Shown piece by piece: positions 9,142 to 19,860 of a stretch of 64,000 nt of DNA. This DNA is from Shouchella oshimensis (GTDB lineage: Bacteria > Bacillota > Bacilli > Bacillales > Bacillaceae_D): the NCBI RefSeq assembly GCF_002019765.1, contig NZ_KV917380.1, positions 362,707 through 426,706 of the forward strand, read 5' to 3'. A program made the position numbers and the translations under genes. Numbering within the stretch: position 1 is the stretch's first letter; the number at the start of each line of letters is the position of its first letter. Below the pieces are notes generated by a model, which had not been told where the DNA came from, ran no database searches, and saw only the letters and a list, made by a program, of their open reading frames with translations.

Positions 9142-10335
9142 TTATAGGAAATTGATAAGAGGCTTTGTAGCCTTTTCTTTTAAGCGATCCAATAGGGGTC
9201 GCTTTTTTAAGGCTTCCGCTGTTATAGTAATGGATCGTTCGAGGTCACGTTGAAAAAGTGTTTCTACATCGTGAATAAATAATTCATCATTAGTAAAACA
9301 GCTCATTTCATTATTTAAGTGTAAGCTTCGTTGATCAAAGTTAGCAGTACCAATAAGACAAGTAGCACGGTCAACAACGAGTACCTTTACGTGATAGAAA
9401 CCACGGTAGTAGTGATGGACAAGAGCCCCTGCTTCGATCATGGTCATAATAAACGGTGTAGCAGCATGTTTAACGAAAGGATGGTCAGCCTTTTCAGGTA
9501 GAAGAATCGTTACTTGTACGCCTCTTTGACAAGCTTCAACCAACGCTTTTTGAAGTGCTTTCGTTGGAATAAAATAAGGTGTTCCAATCGCGATAGATTG
9601 CGTTGCTGAATGAATAAGGTCCAAATATCGTTTTTCCAATCCGACTCCTTGAGTACTTAAAAACTGTATGTGTTGAGAGCCTTCTTCTAATGAGGGGAGG
9701 AGTCTAGATGGATTAGGGACCGCTTCTACTTTTTCAAAATCTCTCATAAACTGTGATTGAATCGCATGAACCCCAGTGCCAGTTAATCGAATATGAAAAT
9801 CTCGCCAATAGCCAAAAAAGGGATTGCGACCTAAGTATTCATCGCCGACGTTAAAGCCTCCTATGTAGCCAATACGGCCATCAATACAGGCAAGTTTTCT
9901 ATGGTTTCTTCGGTTCATTGAAAAAAAGATCCAAGGCATTTGTATTCTGGAAGAGGTTTGAAAATGCACCCCTGCTTGTTTTAATGCTTTTTTATTGGAG
10001 TTCGAAAGTTTACAACCAAATTGATCAATGAGTAGTCGAACAGATACGCCTTGTTCAGCTTTTTCACAAAGTGCCTGTATCATGCGTTTACCAATACCAT
10101 CGCTTCTAAAAATATAGAACTGAATATGGACATGGTCTTTTGCGTCTGCAATGTCTGCTAGTAAACAGGCGAATAAGGCCTCACCGTCTGAAAGTAACGA
10201 TACCTTGCTTGGATAGGAAGATGTCAGTTCACTTGATTCATGCTTGCGTAAATGGGTTAATCCGAACTGGTAATCAAACCGGAGCCAAAGAAAAATAGCA
10301 CACCCAATGATGATAATTATGAGCAATAATAGCAT
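9142..10335 (-). CDS. ywiE: Cardiolipin synthase (PLD family)
   Basis: Joins two phosphatidylglycerol molecules to cardiolipin at the membrane. The 397-residue protein has one N-terminal membrane helix (1-18) and two phospholipase-D HKD motifs: H145-x-K147-x4-D152 and H315-x-K317-x4-D322. It is shorter than the roughly 480-residue ClsA type, which has two helices, and resembles the minor synthase YwiE of B. subtilis, also found near argS. The start at 10335 follows AAAGGAG. Its promoter lies in the divergent gap shared with the fadF-like gene. Confidence 0.9.
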   Translation of the reverse strand: MLLLLIIIIIGCAIFLWLRFDYQFGLTHLRKHESSELTSSYPSKVSLLSDGEALFACLLADIADAKDHVHIQFYIFRSDGIGKRMIQALCEKAEQGVSVRLLIDQFGCKLSNSNKKALKQAGVHFQTSSRIQMPWIFFSMNRRNHRKLACIDGRIGYIGGFNVGDEYLGRNPFFGYWRDFHIRLTGTGVHAIQSQFMRDFEKVEAVPNPSRLLPSLEEGSQHIQFLSTQGVGLEKRYLDLIHSATQSIAIGTPYFIPTKALQKALVEACQRGVQVTILLPEKADHPFVKHAATPFIMTMIEAGALVHHYYRGFYHVKVLVVDRATCLIGTANFDQRSLHLNNEMSCFTNDELFIHDVETLFQRDLERSITITAEALKKRPLLDRLKEKATKPLINFL

Positions 10336-10413
10336 AGGAAAAGCTCCTTTCTGCCTCTTTATCGTTTCCGAAGAGAATGAAAATCATCCAAAAAAATAAA
10401 AAAGTTTGTTGAC

Positions 10414-10427
10414 TGAATGCTCATTCA
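10414..10427. promoter_or_regulatory. Palindromic operator candidate before fadF-like gene
   Basis: TGAATGCTCATTCA is a 6-2-6 palindrome between TTGACT (10409-10414) and TATACT (10440-10445), where a repressor would block transcription. It resembles the FadR consensus of B. subtilis (TGAATGA...TCATTCA) and shares the pattern YGARYGnnCRYTCR with a site before the thiolase gene. The regulator is probably the TetR protein encoded at 15877. Confidence 0.6.
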
Positions 10428-10474
10428 TTGAAGTTGTGATATACTACGCTTAACGAAACTTGAGGAGGTATATA

Positions 10475-12565
10475 ATGGGAGTTAGTACAGCTCTACTCAC
10501 GGTGAATTGGGTTTTATTTCTTCTTGTAACCGGTTACGCGGTGTATCTTTTTGCCAATCTCATCTGGACGAGAATTAAATTTATTAAATTGGGCAAAAAA
10601 GCAGAATTTGAACATACGCTAAATGAACGCATGCAAGCCATTTGGAAAAATGTATTTGGACATAAGAAGTTAATGAAAGACAAAAAGAGCGGCATTATTC
10701 ATCTCATGTTTTTCTATGGTTTTTTAATGGTTCAACTCGGTGCCATTGATTTAATATGGAAAGGGTTAAACCCCGGTAGTCATTTACCGTTAGGTCCAAT
10801 CTATCCGTTCTTTGTCTTATTCCAAGAACTCGTCGTTGCAATGATTTTAATCGCCGTCGTATGGGCCTTTTACAGACGCTATGTTGAAAAAATAGTACGT
10901 CTTAAGCGAAATTGGAAAGCTGGGCTAGTACTTATTTTTATCGGTGGATTAATGGTTTCAAAGACGATGGCAAAAGGGATGGAAATGATATGGCTTGGAA
11001 AAGACTTAACGTTTTTTGAGCCCTTGGCCTCATCAGTAGCGTTTGCAACGAACTGGATTCCGATTACGGTTGCAGGCGGACTATTCTTTGTGTTTTGGTG
11101 GATGCATCTTCTCTTTTTACTAAGTTTTCTCGTCTATGTTCCTCAGTCAAAACACGCGCACTTAATTGCTGGTCCTGCGAATGTCTTTCTAGGTCGGACG
11201 CATAAAGTAGGAAGATTAGCAAAAGTAAACTTTGAAGATGAGGATGCGGAAAGCTTTGGCGTTGGTAAAATCGAAGACTTCAATCAAAAGCAGCTACTTG
11301 ATTTGTATGCGTGTGTTGAATGTGGTCGTTGTACCAATATGTGTCCAGCAACAGGAACTGGGAAAATGCTGTCACCAATGGATTTATTATTAAGAATGCG
11401 CGATCATTTAACCGAGAAAGGTGCCGCTATAACGTCACGCTCGCCGTGGATGCCTTCCTACGCATTTTCAAACACAGCTGCCAATTCTTTAGCGGCGAAA
11501 GGCCATGAAGAAGCAGCAGCTAGTTATGATGTCAGTTTGATTGGAGACGTCATAACAGAAGATGAAATTTGGGCATGCACAACATGTCGTAACTGTGAAG
11601 ATCAATGTCCTGTGATGAACGAACACGTGGATAAAATTATTGATTTACGCCGTTACCTTGTTTTAACAGAAGGAAAAATGGATCCCGATGCCCAACGTGC
11701 GATGCAAAACATTGAACGACAGGGGAACCCTTGGGGAATCAGCCGTAAGGAACGTGAAAATTGGCGTGATGGCCGTGAAGATATTTATGTCCCAACAGTT
11801 AAAGAATTAAGTAAAAAAGGTGAAGAGTTTGAGTATTTATTCTTTGCTGGCTCAATGGGTGCTTACGATAACCGCAGTCAAAAAGTCGCACAATCATTCG
11901 CGAAGCTGCTTAACCTTGCGGGTGTCTCATTTGCAATTATTGGGAATAAAGAAAAGAACTCTGGTGATACGCCAAGACGACTAGGAAATGAATTTTTGTT
12001 CCAAGAACTTGCAAGCGCTAACATTGAGTTATTTCAGAAGCATAATGTGAAGAAAATTGTTACAATTGACCCGCATGCATACAACACATTGAAAAACGAA
12101 TACCCAGAATTCGGGTTGGAAGATGTCGAAGTTTATCACCATACAGAACTTCTAGCAACATTATTGCAGGAAGGAAGGCTGTCACCGACGAAAGAAGTAA
12201 ATGAAACAATTGTGTTCCATGATTCTTGTTATTTAGGTCGGTATAACGATGTGTATGATCCGCCGAGAGAAATTCTAAAGTATATTCCAGGTGTGAATGT
12301 TGTAGAAATGGATCGTAATCGTGAAAATGGCATGTGTTGTGGAGCTGGTGGTGGTATGATGTGGATGGAAGAAGATAAAGGTCAACGAGTAAACGTTGCC
12401 CGGGCTGAGCAAGCTCTTGCCGTTTCTCCATCTGTAATTGGTAGTGCTTGTCCATATTGCTTAACCATGCTTAGTGATGGTACGAAGGCTTTAGAAAAAG
12501 AAGATGATGTACAGACAATGGATGTTGCAGAAATTTTAGAGAAGTCGTTAGAAGAACCAGCATAG
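10475..12565 (+). CDS. fadF: FadF-like Fe-S oxidoreductase (beta-oxidation electron transfer)
   Basis: A 696-residue membrane-bound iron-sulfur protein related to B. subtilis YwjF/FadF and to heterodisulfide reductase. The first 250 residues hold about five to six membrane helices. Two ferredoxin-type 4Fe-4S motifs follow (C280-C283-C286-C290 and C368-C371-C374-C378), then two CCG domains, with Cys621-Cys622 in MCCGAGGG and CPYC near the end. It probably passes electrons from ETF and acyl-CoA dehydrogenase to quinone. ATG 10475 with GAGGAGG is preferred to the TTG at 10460, which overlaps that ribosome-binding site. Confidence 0.88.
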   Translation: MGVSTALLTVNWVLFLLVTGYAVYLFANLIWTRIKFIKLGKKAEFEHTLNERMQAIWKNVFGHKKLMKDKKSGIIHLMFFYGFLMVQLGAIDLIWKGLNPGSHLPLGPIYPFFVLFQELVVAMILIAVVWAFYRRYVEKIVRLKRNWKAGLVLIFIGGLMVSKTMAKGMEMIWLGKDLTFFEPLASSVAFATNWIPITVAGGLFFVFWWMHLLFLLSFLVYVPQSKHAHLIAGPANVFLGRTHKVGRLAKVNFEDEDAESFGVGKIEDFNQKQLLDLYACVECGRCTNMCPATGTGKMLSPMDLLLRMRDHLTEKGAAITSRSPWMPSYAFSNTAANSLAAKGHEEAAASYDVSLIGDVITEDEIWACTTCRNCEDQCPVMNEHVDKIIDLRRYLVLTEGKMDPDAQRAMQNIERQGNPWGISRKERENWRDGREDIYVPTVKELSKKGEEFEYLFFAGSMGAYDNRSQKVAQSFAKLLNLAGVSFAIIGNKEKNSGDTPRRLGNEFLFQELASANIELFQKHNVKKIVTIDPHAYNTLKNEYPEFGLEDVEVYHHTELLATLLQEGRLSPTKEVNETIVFHDSCYLGRYNDVYDPPREILKYIPGVNVVEMDRNRENGMCCGAGGGMMWMEEDKGQRVNVARAEQALAVSPSVIGSACPYCLTMLSDGTKALEKEDDVQTMDVAEILEKSLEEPA

Positions 12566-12594
12566 ATAAGATTCGCGTAAAGCGAATCTTATCT
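12564..12594 (+). other. Intercistronic hairpin without a T run
   Basis: AGATAAGATTCGC pairs perfectly with GCGAATCTTATCT around a GTAAA loop and overlaps the fadF stop codon. No T tract follows, so it may be an RNA-processing or stabilising hairpin, or the end of the fadF transcript, just upstream of a second operator. Confidence 0.6.
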
Positions 12595-12608
12595 GCTACT
12601 AAAATGAC

Positions 12609-12622
12609 CGAGCGTTCGCTCG
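12609..12622. promoter_or_regulatory. Palindromic operator candidate before thiolase gene
   Basis: CGAGCGTTCGCTCG is a perfect palindrome 17 bases before the thiolase start. It matches the fadF site in geometry and differs from it mainly by transitions (YGARYGnnCRYTCR). It is a likely second binding site for the local TetR regulator. Confidence 0.55.
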
Positions 12623-12638
12623 ATGAGGAGAGTGTCTT

Positions 12639-13826
12639 ATGAAATCGGTAATCATTGATGGTGCACGAACACCAATTGGAAAAATGGGTGGAGCATTGGC
12701 TTCATTCAAAGCAACCGATTTAGGTGGATTTGCTTTAAAAGAGGCATTAACTCGAAGTCAGCTAGACCCAGAAGCTGTTGATGAAGTCATTATGGGCCAT
12801 GTCCTGCAAGCAGGAGTAGGGCAATTACCTTCCAGACAGGCAATGCATGCAGCGGGTATTCCCTGGGAAGTGAAAACAGAGACAATTAATAAAGTGTGTG
12901 CATCCGGTATGCGAGCAGTAACGATGGCTGATCTATCAATTCGTTCTGGAGAAGCTGAAGTGGTTCTAGCAGGAGGGATGGAATCCATGTCTAATGCGCC
13001 TTACTATATGCCAAAAGCGCGCTTTGGGGCAAGGATGGGCGATACCACGCTTATTGATGGAATGGTTTATGATGGGTTAACATGTTCATTTACAAATGTT
13101 CATATGGGAGTGTATGGAAATCGTACTGCTGAAGATTTGAATCTGTCACGAGACGAACAAGATCTCTGGGCTGCACGAAGCCAAGAATTAGCTGTTAAAG
13201 CGATTGAAAGCGGTATCACGAAAGAGGAAATTGTTTCTGTCGAAGTAAAAGGGCGAAAAGGCGAGAAGACCATCATTGATCAAGACGAAAGCCCACGTAA
13301 AGGTACAACAGTGGAAAGCCTCAACCAACTAAAACCCGTATTTGGGCGAGACGGTACGATTACGGCTGGAAATGCACCGGGTGTAAATGACGGTGCATGC
13401 GCTATGCTCCTTATGAGTGATGAACGTGCTAAAAAAGAAGGGAAGACTCCACTTGCAACGATTGTTTGCCATGAACGTATTGCTGTAGAGCCAAAGGATT
13501 TTCCGAAAACACCGGGTCTTGTCATTAACAAACTTCTGGAAAAGGCATCTGTGTCTTTAAGTGATATCAAGCGATTTGAAATCAATGAAGCGTTTGCCGC
13601 TGTTGCCCTTGCAAGTAATCAATTAGCAGAGTTAGACGAAACAAAAGTAAATGTTAATGGTGGTGCGGTTGCTTACGGTCATCCGATTGGTGCGAGTGGT
13701 GCTAGAATTATTCTTACATTAGCATATGAATTAAAACGAATTGGTGGTGGATATGGCATCGCTTCAATATGTAGCGGCGGTGGCCAAGGTGATGCCGTTC
13801 TAGTGTACGTAGAGGAGAACGCTTAA
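12639..13826 (+). CDS. Acetyl-CoA acyltransferase (thiolase)
   Basis: Catalyses thiolytic cleavage of 3-ketoacyl-CoA, the last step of beta-oxidation, or condensation of two acetyl-CoA in reverse. The 395-residue protein has the acyl-enzyme Cys87 (NKVCASGM), His348 (GHPIGASGARI) and Cys378 (SICSGGGQG). It is similar to B. subtilis MmgA. GAGGAGAG precedes the ATG. Its stop overlaps the start of the dehydrogenase gene by one base, indicating coupled translation in the fatty-acid operon. Confidence 0.92.
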   Translation: MKSVIIDGARTPIGKMGGALASFKATDLGGFALKEALTRSQLDPEAVDEVIMGHVLQAGVGQLPSRQAMHAAGIPWEVKTETINKVCASGMRAVTMADLSIRSGEAEVVLAGGMESMSNAPYYMPKARFGARMGDTTLIDGMVYDGLTCSFTNVHMGVYGNRTAEDLNLSRDEQDLWAARSQELAVKAIESGITKEEIVSVEVKGRKGEKTIIDQDESPRKGTTVESLNQLKPVFGRDGTITAGNAPGVNDGACAMLLMSDERAKKEGKTPLATIVCHERIAVEPKDFPKTPGLVINKLLEKASVSLSDIKRFEINEAFAAVALASNQLAELDETKVNVNGGAVAYGHPIGASGARIILTLAYELKRIGGGYGIASICSGGGQGDAVLVYVEENA

Positions 13827-14677
13827 TGAAAACAAAAACGATAATGGTAATCGGTGCAGGGCAAATGGGGTCTGGCATTGCGGAAGTATTTGCAGCAAAA
13901 GGGTACGTGGTTCTGCTGCATGATCAAAAACAAGAGCTTTCGCAAGCCGCTGTGGACGGTATGGAAAAAAGGTTGCAACGACTAGTAAATAAAGGGTACA
14001 TGGAGCAGACAGCTGTCACGTCAACTCTCGCTCAAATCACGCCAATATCGGATATGCACCAAGCTGCATCGGCTGATCTTATTATTGAAGCGGCTACAGA
14101 AAACGTTGATATTAAGAAGCATATCTTTAAGGAGATGGATCGCTATGCCAAAGCAGACGCGATTCTAGCTACGAATACATCTTCCTTACCAATTACGGAC
14201 TTAGCAAGTGTAACCAATCGACCAGAAGCTGTTATTGGCATGCACTTTATGAACCCTGTACCGAGGATGAAATTAGTTGAAATTATCCGTGGCTTAGCTA
14301 CAAGTGAGGGCGTCTTTCAAACGATTGAAGCACTCTCCTACCAGCTTGATAAAGTGCCTGTGTGCTCAGAGGATTTTCCTGGTTTTGTCTCAAATCGTAT
14401 TTTAATGCCAATGATTAATGAGGCGGTTTTCACTCTTTATGAAGGTGTTGCCACAGCTGAAGATATTGATACCGTCATGAAGCTTGGCATGAACCATCCT
14501 ATGGGTCCATTAACGCTGGCAGATTTTATCGGATTAGATACATGTTTATCTATTATGAACGTGCTGCATGAAGGATTTGGTGATGATAAGTACCGCCCGT
14601 GTCCGTTACTAAAAAAATACGTGCAAGCAGGTTGGCTTGGAAAAAAAGTAGGCAGGGGGTTCTTCCAATATGAGTAG
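13826..14677 (+). CDS. mmgB: 3-hydroxybutyryl/3-hydroxyacyl-CoA dehydrogenase
   Basis: Oxidises 3-hydroxyacyl-CoA to the 3-keto form with NAD(P). The 283-residue protein has an N-terminal Rossmann motif GAGQMGSGIAE (about 9-19), the MHFMNPVPRMKLVE motif with the catalytic His, and the C-terminal helical domain (SNRILMPMINEAV). It resembles MmgB and clostridial Hbd. It overlaps both neighbours (1 base with the thiolase gene, 8 bases with acdA), so the three enzymes are made as a unit. Confidence 0.9.
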   Translation: MKTKTIMVIGAGQMGSGIAEVFAAKGYVVLLHDQKQELSQAAVDGMEKRLQRLVNKGYMEQTAVTSTLAQITPISDMHQAASADLIIEAATENVDIKKHIFKEMDRYAKADAILATNTSSLPITDLASVTNRPEAVIGMHFMNPVPRMKLVEIIRGLATSEGVFQTIEALSYQLDKVPVCSEDFPGFVSNRILMPMINEAVFTLYEGVATAEDIDTVMKLGMNHPMGPLTLADFIGLDTCLSIMNVLHEGFGDDKYRPCPLLKKYVQAGWLGKKVGRGFFQYE

Positions 14678-15812
14678 TGTTTTTTTTAATGAAGAACAAT
14701 TAATGATGAAGAAAATGGTGCAAGAGTTTGCGCGAGAACAAATTGCGCCTAAGGTCGAAAAGATGGAAGAGGAAGATTGGTTTCCGCGTGATATTCTCAA
14801 GCAAATGGGGGAGCTAGGTTTAATGGGGGTGCCTGTTCCTGAGAAGTATGGTGGTGCAGGGATGGACTTTGTTTCCTATATCATTGCCGTTCATGAAATT
14901 TCGAAGGTAAGCGCAAGTATTGGCTTAATTATGAGTGTGCATACTTCAGTTGGAACGATTCCAATTGTTTTATATGGAACAGAAGCGCAAAAGAAAAAAT
15001 ATGTCCCAAAACTAGCAGCAGGGGAATGGATAGGTGCGTTTTGTTTAACGGAGCCAAACGCAGGCAGTGATGCAAAAGCGTTACAAACAAGAGCAGTAAA
15101 AGACGGCGATGACTATATACTAGATGGCTCGAAAGTCTTTATTACCAATGGTGGAGAGGCAGGAACCTATCTTGTTTTTGCGGTAACGGACCCAAAGGCG
15201 GGCTCAAAAGGAATATCGTGTTTCATTGTGGAAGACGGCACACCTGGACTTATTATTGGTAAAAAAGAAAAGAAGCTAGGTCTCTATGGTTCATCCACAA
15301 CAGAAATCATTCTTGAACAATGTCGAATTTCAAAGGATCAACGCTTAGGAGAAGAAGGAGAAGGGTTGAAAATTGCTCTTGCTAACTTGAATTCAGGACG
15401 CATTGGAATCGCAGCCCAATCTCTAGGTATTGCAGAAGCAGCACTTGAAGCTGCGACAAATTACGCTAATGAACGAAAGCAATTTGGAAAGAAATTAAGT
15501 CAGCATCAAGGGCTCGCGTTTAAATTAGCAGATATGGCAACAGATACAGAGGCAGCCAAACAATTAACGTATTCTGCGGCGTTTCTTAAAGACAAAGAGA
15601 TTCCTTGTGCAAAAGAAGCGAGCATGGCGAAGTTATTTGCCTCTCGAGCGGCAATGGATGTTGCTACGAAAGCCATTCAAGTTTACGGTGGGTATGGGTA
15701 TATGAAAGAATACCCTGTAGAGCGTTATTTCCGAGATGCGAAAGTGTGCGAGATTTACGAAGGGACGAGTGAAATCCAGCAAATGGTTATATCGAGACAA
15801 CTTTCCTCGTAA
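14670..15812 (+). CDS. acdA: Acyl-CoA dehydrogenase
   Basis: FAD enzyme that introduces the alpha-beta double bond into acyl-CoA and hands electrons to ETF. The 380-residue protein carries the family signatures CLTEPNAGSDA (125-135) and the catalytic Glu364 in EIYEGTSEIQQM, as in the short-chain or butyryl type. It overlaps the dehydrogenase gene by 8 bases and sits directly before the TetR gene and rpoE, as acdA does before rpoE in B. subtilis. Confidence 0.93.
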   Translation: MSSVFFNEEQLMMKKMVQEFAREQIAPKVEKMEEEDWFPRDILKQMGELGLMGVPVPEKYGGAGMDFVSYIIAVHEISKVSASIGLIMSVHTSVGTIPIVLYGTEAQKKKYVPKLAAGEWIGAFCLTEPNAGSDAKALQTRAVKDGDDYILDGSKVFITNGGEAGTYLVFAVTDPKAGSKGISCFIVEDGTPGLIIGKKEKKLGLYGSSTTEIILEQCRISKDQRLGEEGEGLKIALANLNSGRIGIAAQSLGIAEAALEAATNYANERKQFGKKLSQHQGLAFKLADMATDTEAAKQLTYSAAFLKDKEIPCAKEASMAKLFASRAAMDVATKAIQVYGGYGYMKEYPVERYFRDAKVCEIYEGTSEIQQMVISRQLSS

Positions 15813-15876
15813 AAACGATTTGCGCTTATTCCCTCCGTGTTAAAATGGTAGAATCGTATTGACAGGAGTGGGTGAA

Positions 15877-16509
15877 GTGGCTGGGAAAAAAGTAATTCCT
15901 TCAATGGTGAAAGATGAAAAACTAATAAAAAAGCGTCGTCAACAGATGATTAAAGGTGCGGTAAGTCTTTTTATAGAAAAAGGTTTCCATCGAACGACAA
16001 CGAGAGAGATTGCCAAAGAATCAGGATTCAGCATAGGCACGCTCTATGAATACATTGGAACGAAAGAAGATGTGCTTTATCTTGTCTGTGACTCCATTTA
16101 CGATGAAGTGATGGAGAGTGTGAAGCGGCTGCTTGATGAAAGTGGTACCCCGTTAGACCGCTTAAAAATTGCCATTCGTGCGTACTTAGCGGTTGTCGAT
16201 GAAAAGCAAGACGAAGTACTTGTGATGTACCAAGAAACAAAGTCTCTCCCGAAGGAGACGTTGCCTTATGTTCTAAAGAAAGAATTAGAGATGGTAACGC
16301 TGATGGAATCGTTTATTGGTGCTTGTGTGCAAAATGGAGATATGCAAATAAGTGAGAAGCAACAGCATTTATTAGCTCATAATATTCTCGTTTTAGGACA
16401 AATGTGGACGTTTAGGCGCTGGTCCATGCAAAAGCAGTTAGATATTGACGAATACAGTGATTTACAAATTAAACAGTTACTTTCTTCGCATGTTTTGTTA
16501 GACTCGTAG
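15877..16509 (+). CDS. TetR-family regulator, FadR-like
   Basis: This roughly 210-residue regulator has an N-terminal helix-turn-helix (residues about 25-65: TTREIAKESGFSIGTLYEYIGTKEDVLY) and a C-terminal ligand-binding domain. Its place at the end of the beta-oxidation cluster suggests acyl-CoA-responsive repression of fadF and the thiolase operon, both preceded by palindromes. That role is inference. I prefer GTG 15877, preceded by AGGAG with good spacing, over GTG 15868 or TTG 15859. A small hairpin overlaps its stop codon. Confidence 0.8.
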   Translation: MAGKKVIPSMVKDEKLIKKRRQQMIKGAVSLFIEKGFHRTTTREIAKESGFSIGTLYEYIGTKEDVLYLVCDSIYDEVMESVKRLLDESGTPLDRLKIAIRAYLAVVDEKQDEVLVMYQETKSLPKETLPYVLKKELEMVTLMESFIGACVQNGDMQISEKQQHLLAHNILVLGQMWTFRRWSMQKQLDIDEYSDLQIKQLLSSHVLLDS

Positions 16510-16532
16510 TAAATGGTTGCTGCGAGTTTTTC
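16502..16532 (+). terminator. Terminator-like hairpin at end of TetR gene
   Basis: ACTCG pairs with CGAGT followed by a run of T. The stem is short and overlaps the stop codon. Confidence 0.4.
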
Positions 16533-16649
16533 ATTATGGCTAGAAATAAACGTAAATCTTGTTTATAATGGAACGTATGATTTTAGCAGTAAATGGCTTA
16601 CACTAATAGATGGTACGATTTATGAAGATGATGGAGGGTGTGCCCGATT

Positions 16650-17168
16650 ATGGTTGATTTGCAATCTTTGAATCAAGAACAACTTGATGAAATGTCCATG
16701 GTAGAAGCAGCGTTTGCAATTATGGTGGATCAGAAAAAGGCGTTTAATTTCTATGATTTACTAGAGGAAGTAGCGAAATTAAAAGGGTTGTCAAGATCAG
16801 AAGCAGAGGCAAGAATTTCTTTCTTATATACTGATTTAAATATTGATGGGCGTTTCCTAACGCTTGGAGATAACCAATGGGGTTTAAAAGCTTGGTATCC
16901 CCACGAGCAATCTGAAGAAGAGATTACGCACTCTGTTAAACCGAAGCGTCGTAAAACGGACGAAGATGAAGATGACTTTGATGCTATTGATGAGCTTGAA
17001 GAGGACGAATTTGAAGACTTGGAAGATGAGCTCGATGAATTAGCGGATGAGGAAGATCATGACGAAGAAGAAGACGAAGATGATGATTTCACGGATAAAG
17101 ACGAAGATGAAGACTTAGGTGATTTTGACGATGACGATGAATCATCAAGTGAAGAAGAGGAAGATTAA
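16650..17168 (+). CDS. rpoE: RNA polymerase delta subunit
   Basis: Gram-positive delta factor that speeds RNA polymerase recycling and affects promoter selectivity. The 172-residue protein has the N-terminal HARE-HTH domain (about 1-90, with [11 protein letters not shown] and [10 protein letters not shown]) and a long disordered Asp/Glu tail (about 105-172). ATG 16650 (MVDLQSLNQ) fits the family better than GTG 16638, which overlaps the ribosome-binding site GGAGGG. It lies upstream of pyrG, as in B. subtilis. Confidence 0.93.
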   Translation: MVDLQSLNQEQLDEMSMVEAAFAIMVDQKKAFNFYDLLEEVAKLKGLSRSEAEARISFLYTDLNIDGRFLTLGDNQWGLKAWYPHEQSEEEITHSVKPKRRKTDEDEDDFDAIDELEEDEFEDLEDELDELADEEDHDEEEDEDDDFTDKDEDEDLGDFDDDDESSSEEEED

Positions 17169-17177
17169 AAAGTCTGC

Positions 17178-17217
17178 TTGACTTCTACGTGATAACTCGG
17201 TAAAATCATTTTTGGGC
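17178..17217 (+). promoter_or_regulatory. pyrG promoter with GGGC initial transcribed region
   Basis: TTGACT (17178-17183), a 17-base spacer and TAAAAT (17201-17206) are followed 7 bases later by GGGC (17214-17217). In B. subtilis pyrG, transcripts begin GGGC, and low CTP causes stalling before C4 with repeated G addition. The same geometry here strongly suggests the same CTP-sensing start. Confidence 0.8.
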
Positions 17218-17247
17218 TTATCATGAGCTTATATAATGGAAATAATA

Positions 17248-17304
17248 AACAAAAGTGCGCCCCATAGTATGCCTATGGCGACGTGTCACTTTTGTTTTTT
17301 TTTT
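17248..17304 (+). promoter_or_regulatory. pyrG leader attenuator (terminator hairpin)
   Basis: AACAAAAGTG (17248-17257) pairs with CACTTTTGTT (17287-17296), an inner stem CCATAG/CTATGG tops it, and a 10-T run follows. The 5' arm contains GCGCCCC (17257-17263), a C-rich target that an extended poly-G 5' end could bind, preventing the terminator. About 200 more untranslated bases, with no structure I can name, separate it from pyrG. Confidence 0.8.
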
Positions 17305-17490
17305 GATAGATGAGCCAATTTTATAACGATCGAAGAAGTCGAATAGACGAACAAGATATAGAAAAACGCACGTACCTGTTCGTTAAGAAATTTTAAAGTA
17401 GGTGTTCACTTTGTACGCCATTAAAATTTACTAAGTGACTTATGATGTGTGAAATTGATTCAGGAGCATGTTAGCGCAAGATCCCCTTAA

Positions 17491-19122
<1,632 letters not shown>

Positions 19123-19133
19123 GAGAGTAGTCA

Positions 19134-19189
19134 AGAGGCTACGCCAAAAGGTGATAGGTTATCCCTTTATAGGCGTAGCCTCTTTTTTT
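19134..19189 (+). terminator. Terminator after pyrG
   Basis: AGAGGCTACGCC pairs with GGCGTAGCCTCT, followed by seven T residues. Confidence 0.9.
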
Positions 19190-19248
19190 GATTTGTAAGA
19201 GCCAGTCAACGACTGTGAGTTTAGATTTACTTTTCATGTCGTCCTATG

Positions 19249-19288
19249 AAAAAAAGACTAAAGGTGATGGCTCAACCATTAGTCTTTT
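19249..19288 (-). terminator. Terminator of ywjG
   Basis: Read on the minus strand, AAAAGACTAA pairs with TTAGTCTTTT and continues into a T run. It overlaps the ywjG stop codon. Confidence 0.75.
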
Positions 19289-19791
19289 AGTTCATTTACA
19301 ATATCAAGGGTGTTTAGATAGAGCTGGTTGTACATATAGAGTGTGGCAATTAAGCCTGGGTGTCCAATCCGTTCTCCTTGCTCGTTAGGGGTCAAGCCCT
19401 TTGTGAGGCCAAGCTCTATTACGCTATCAGCATCGATTTCGTTACCAATACAATCCCCAGTGATCATTAATACGACAGGTACGCCTGCTTCGCTGCAATC
19501 CTTTAGAAGTTTTGTTGTTTCAGAGTCGCTTGCATCAGGTGAAAAGAGAAGGAAGCGATCGACTGAAGAAAGGGTCTGATTTCTGTAGATTTCTCCATTT
19601 GGCAACGATTCATAACTTGCCGTTGTTGCATATTCAAGTGCTTTAAGTTCTGCTATCCCCTTGACATAGATGGTGCCATTTGCCATGATCGATTGTGATA
19701 AGAGTCTGGCGGCATTTTCAAGTTCATCTAGCTGGGTATCATTTATCTTTTTTAATAACCCTATAAGTTGAGTAGTGTAAATCTTATCCAT
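19279..19791 (-). CDS. ywjG: DUF2529 protein (YwjG)
   Basis: A 170-residue protein whose position between pyrG and spo0F matches YwjG of B. subtilis. The fold pattern (VKGIAELKALEYAT, RFLLFSPDASDSETTKLLKDC, GVPVVLMITGD) looks like a reduced SIS-type sugar-phosphate domain, but no catalytic residue can be assigned. It is transcribed opposite to pyrG and spo0F and has its own terminator. Its promoter must lie in the spo0F upstream gap. Confidence 0.8.
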   Translation of the reverse strand: MDKIYTTQLIGLLKKINDTQLDELENAARLLSQSIMANGTIYVKGIAELKALEYATTASYESLPNGEIYRNQTLSSVDRFLLFSPDASDSETTKLLKDCSEAGVPVVLMITGDCIGNEIDADSVIELGLTKGLTPNEQGERIGHPGLIATLYMYNQLYLNTLDIVNELKD

Positions 19792-19860
19792 ATCTGTACC
19801 TCTCTCACGAATTACTTGTTATTATTCTAGTTTCCTGTAAGATAAAATGCAAATTATTAA

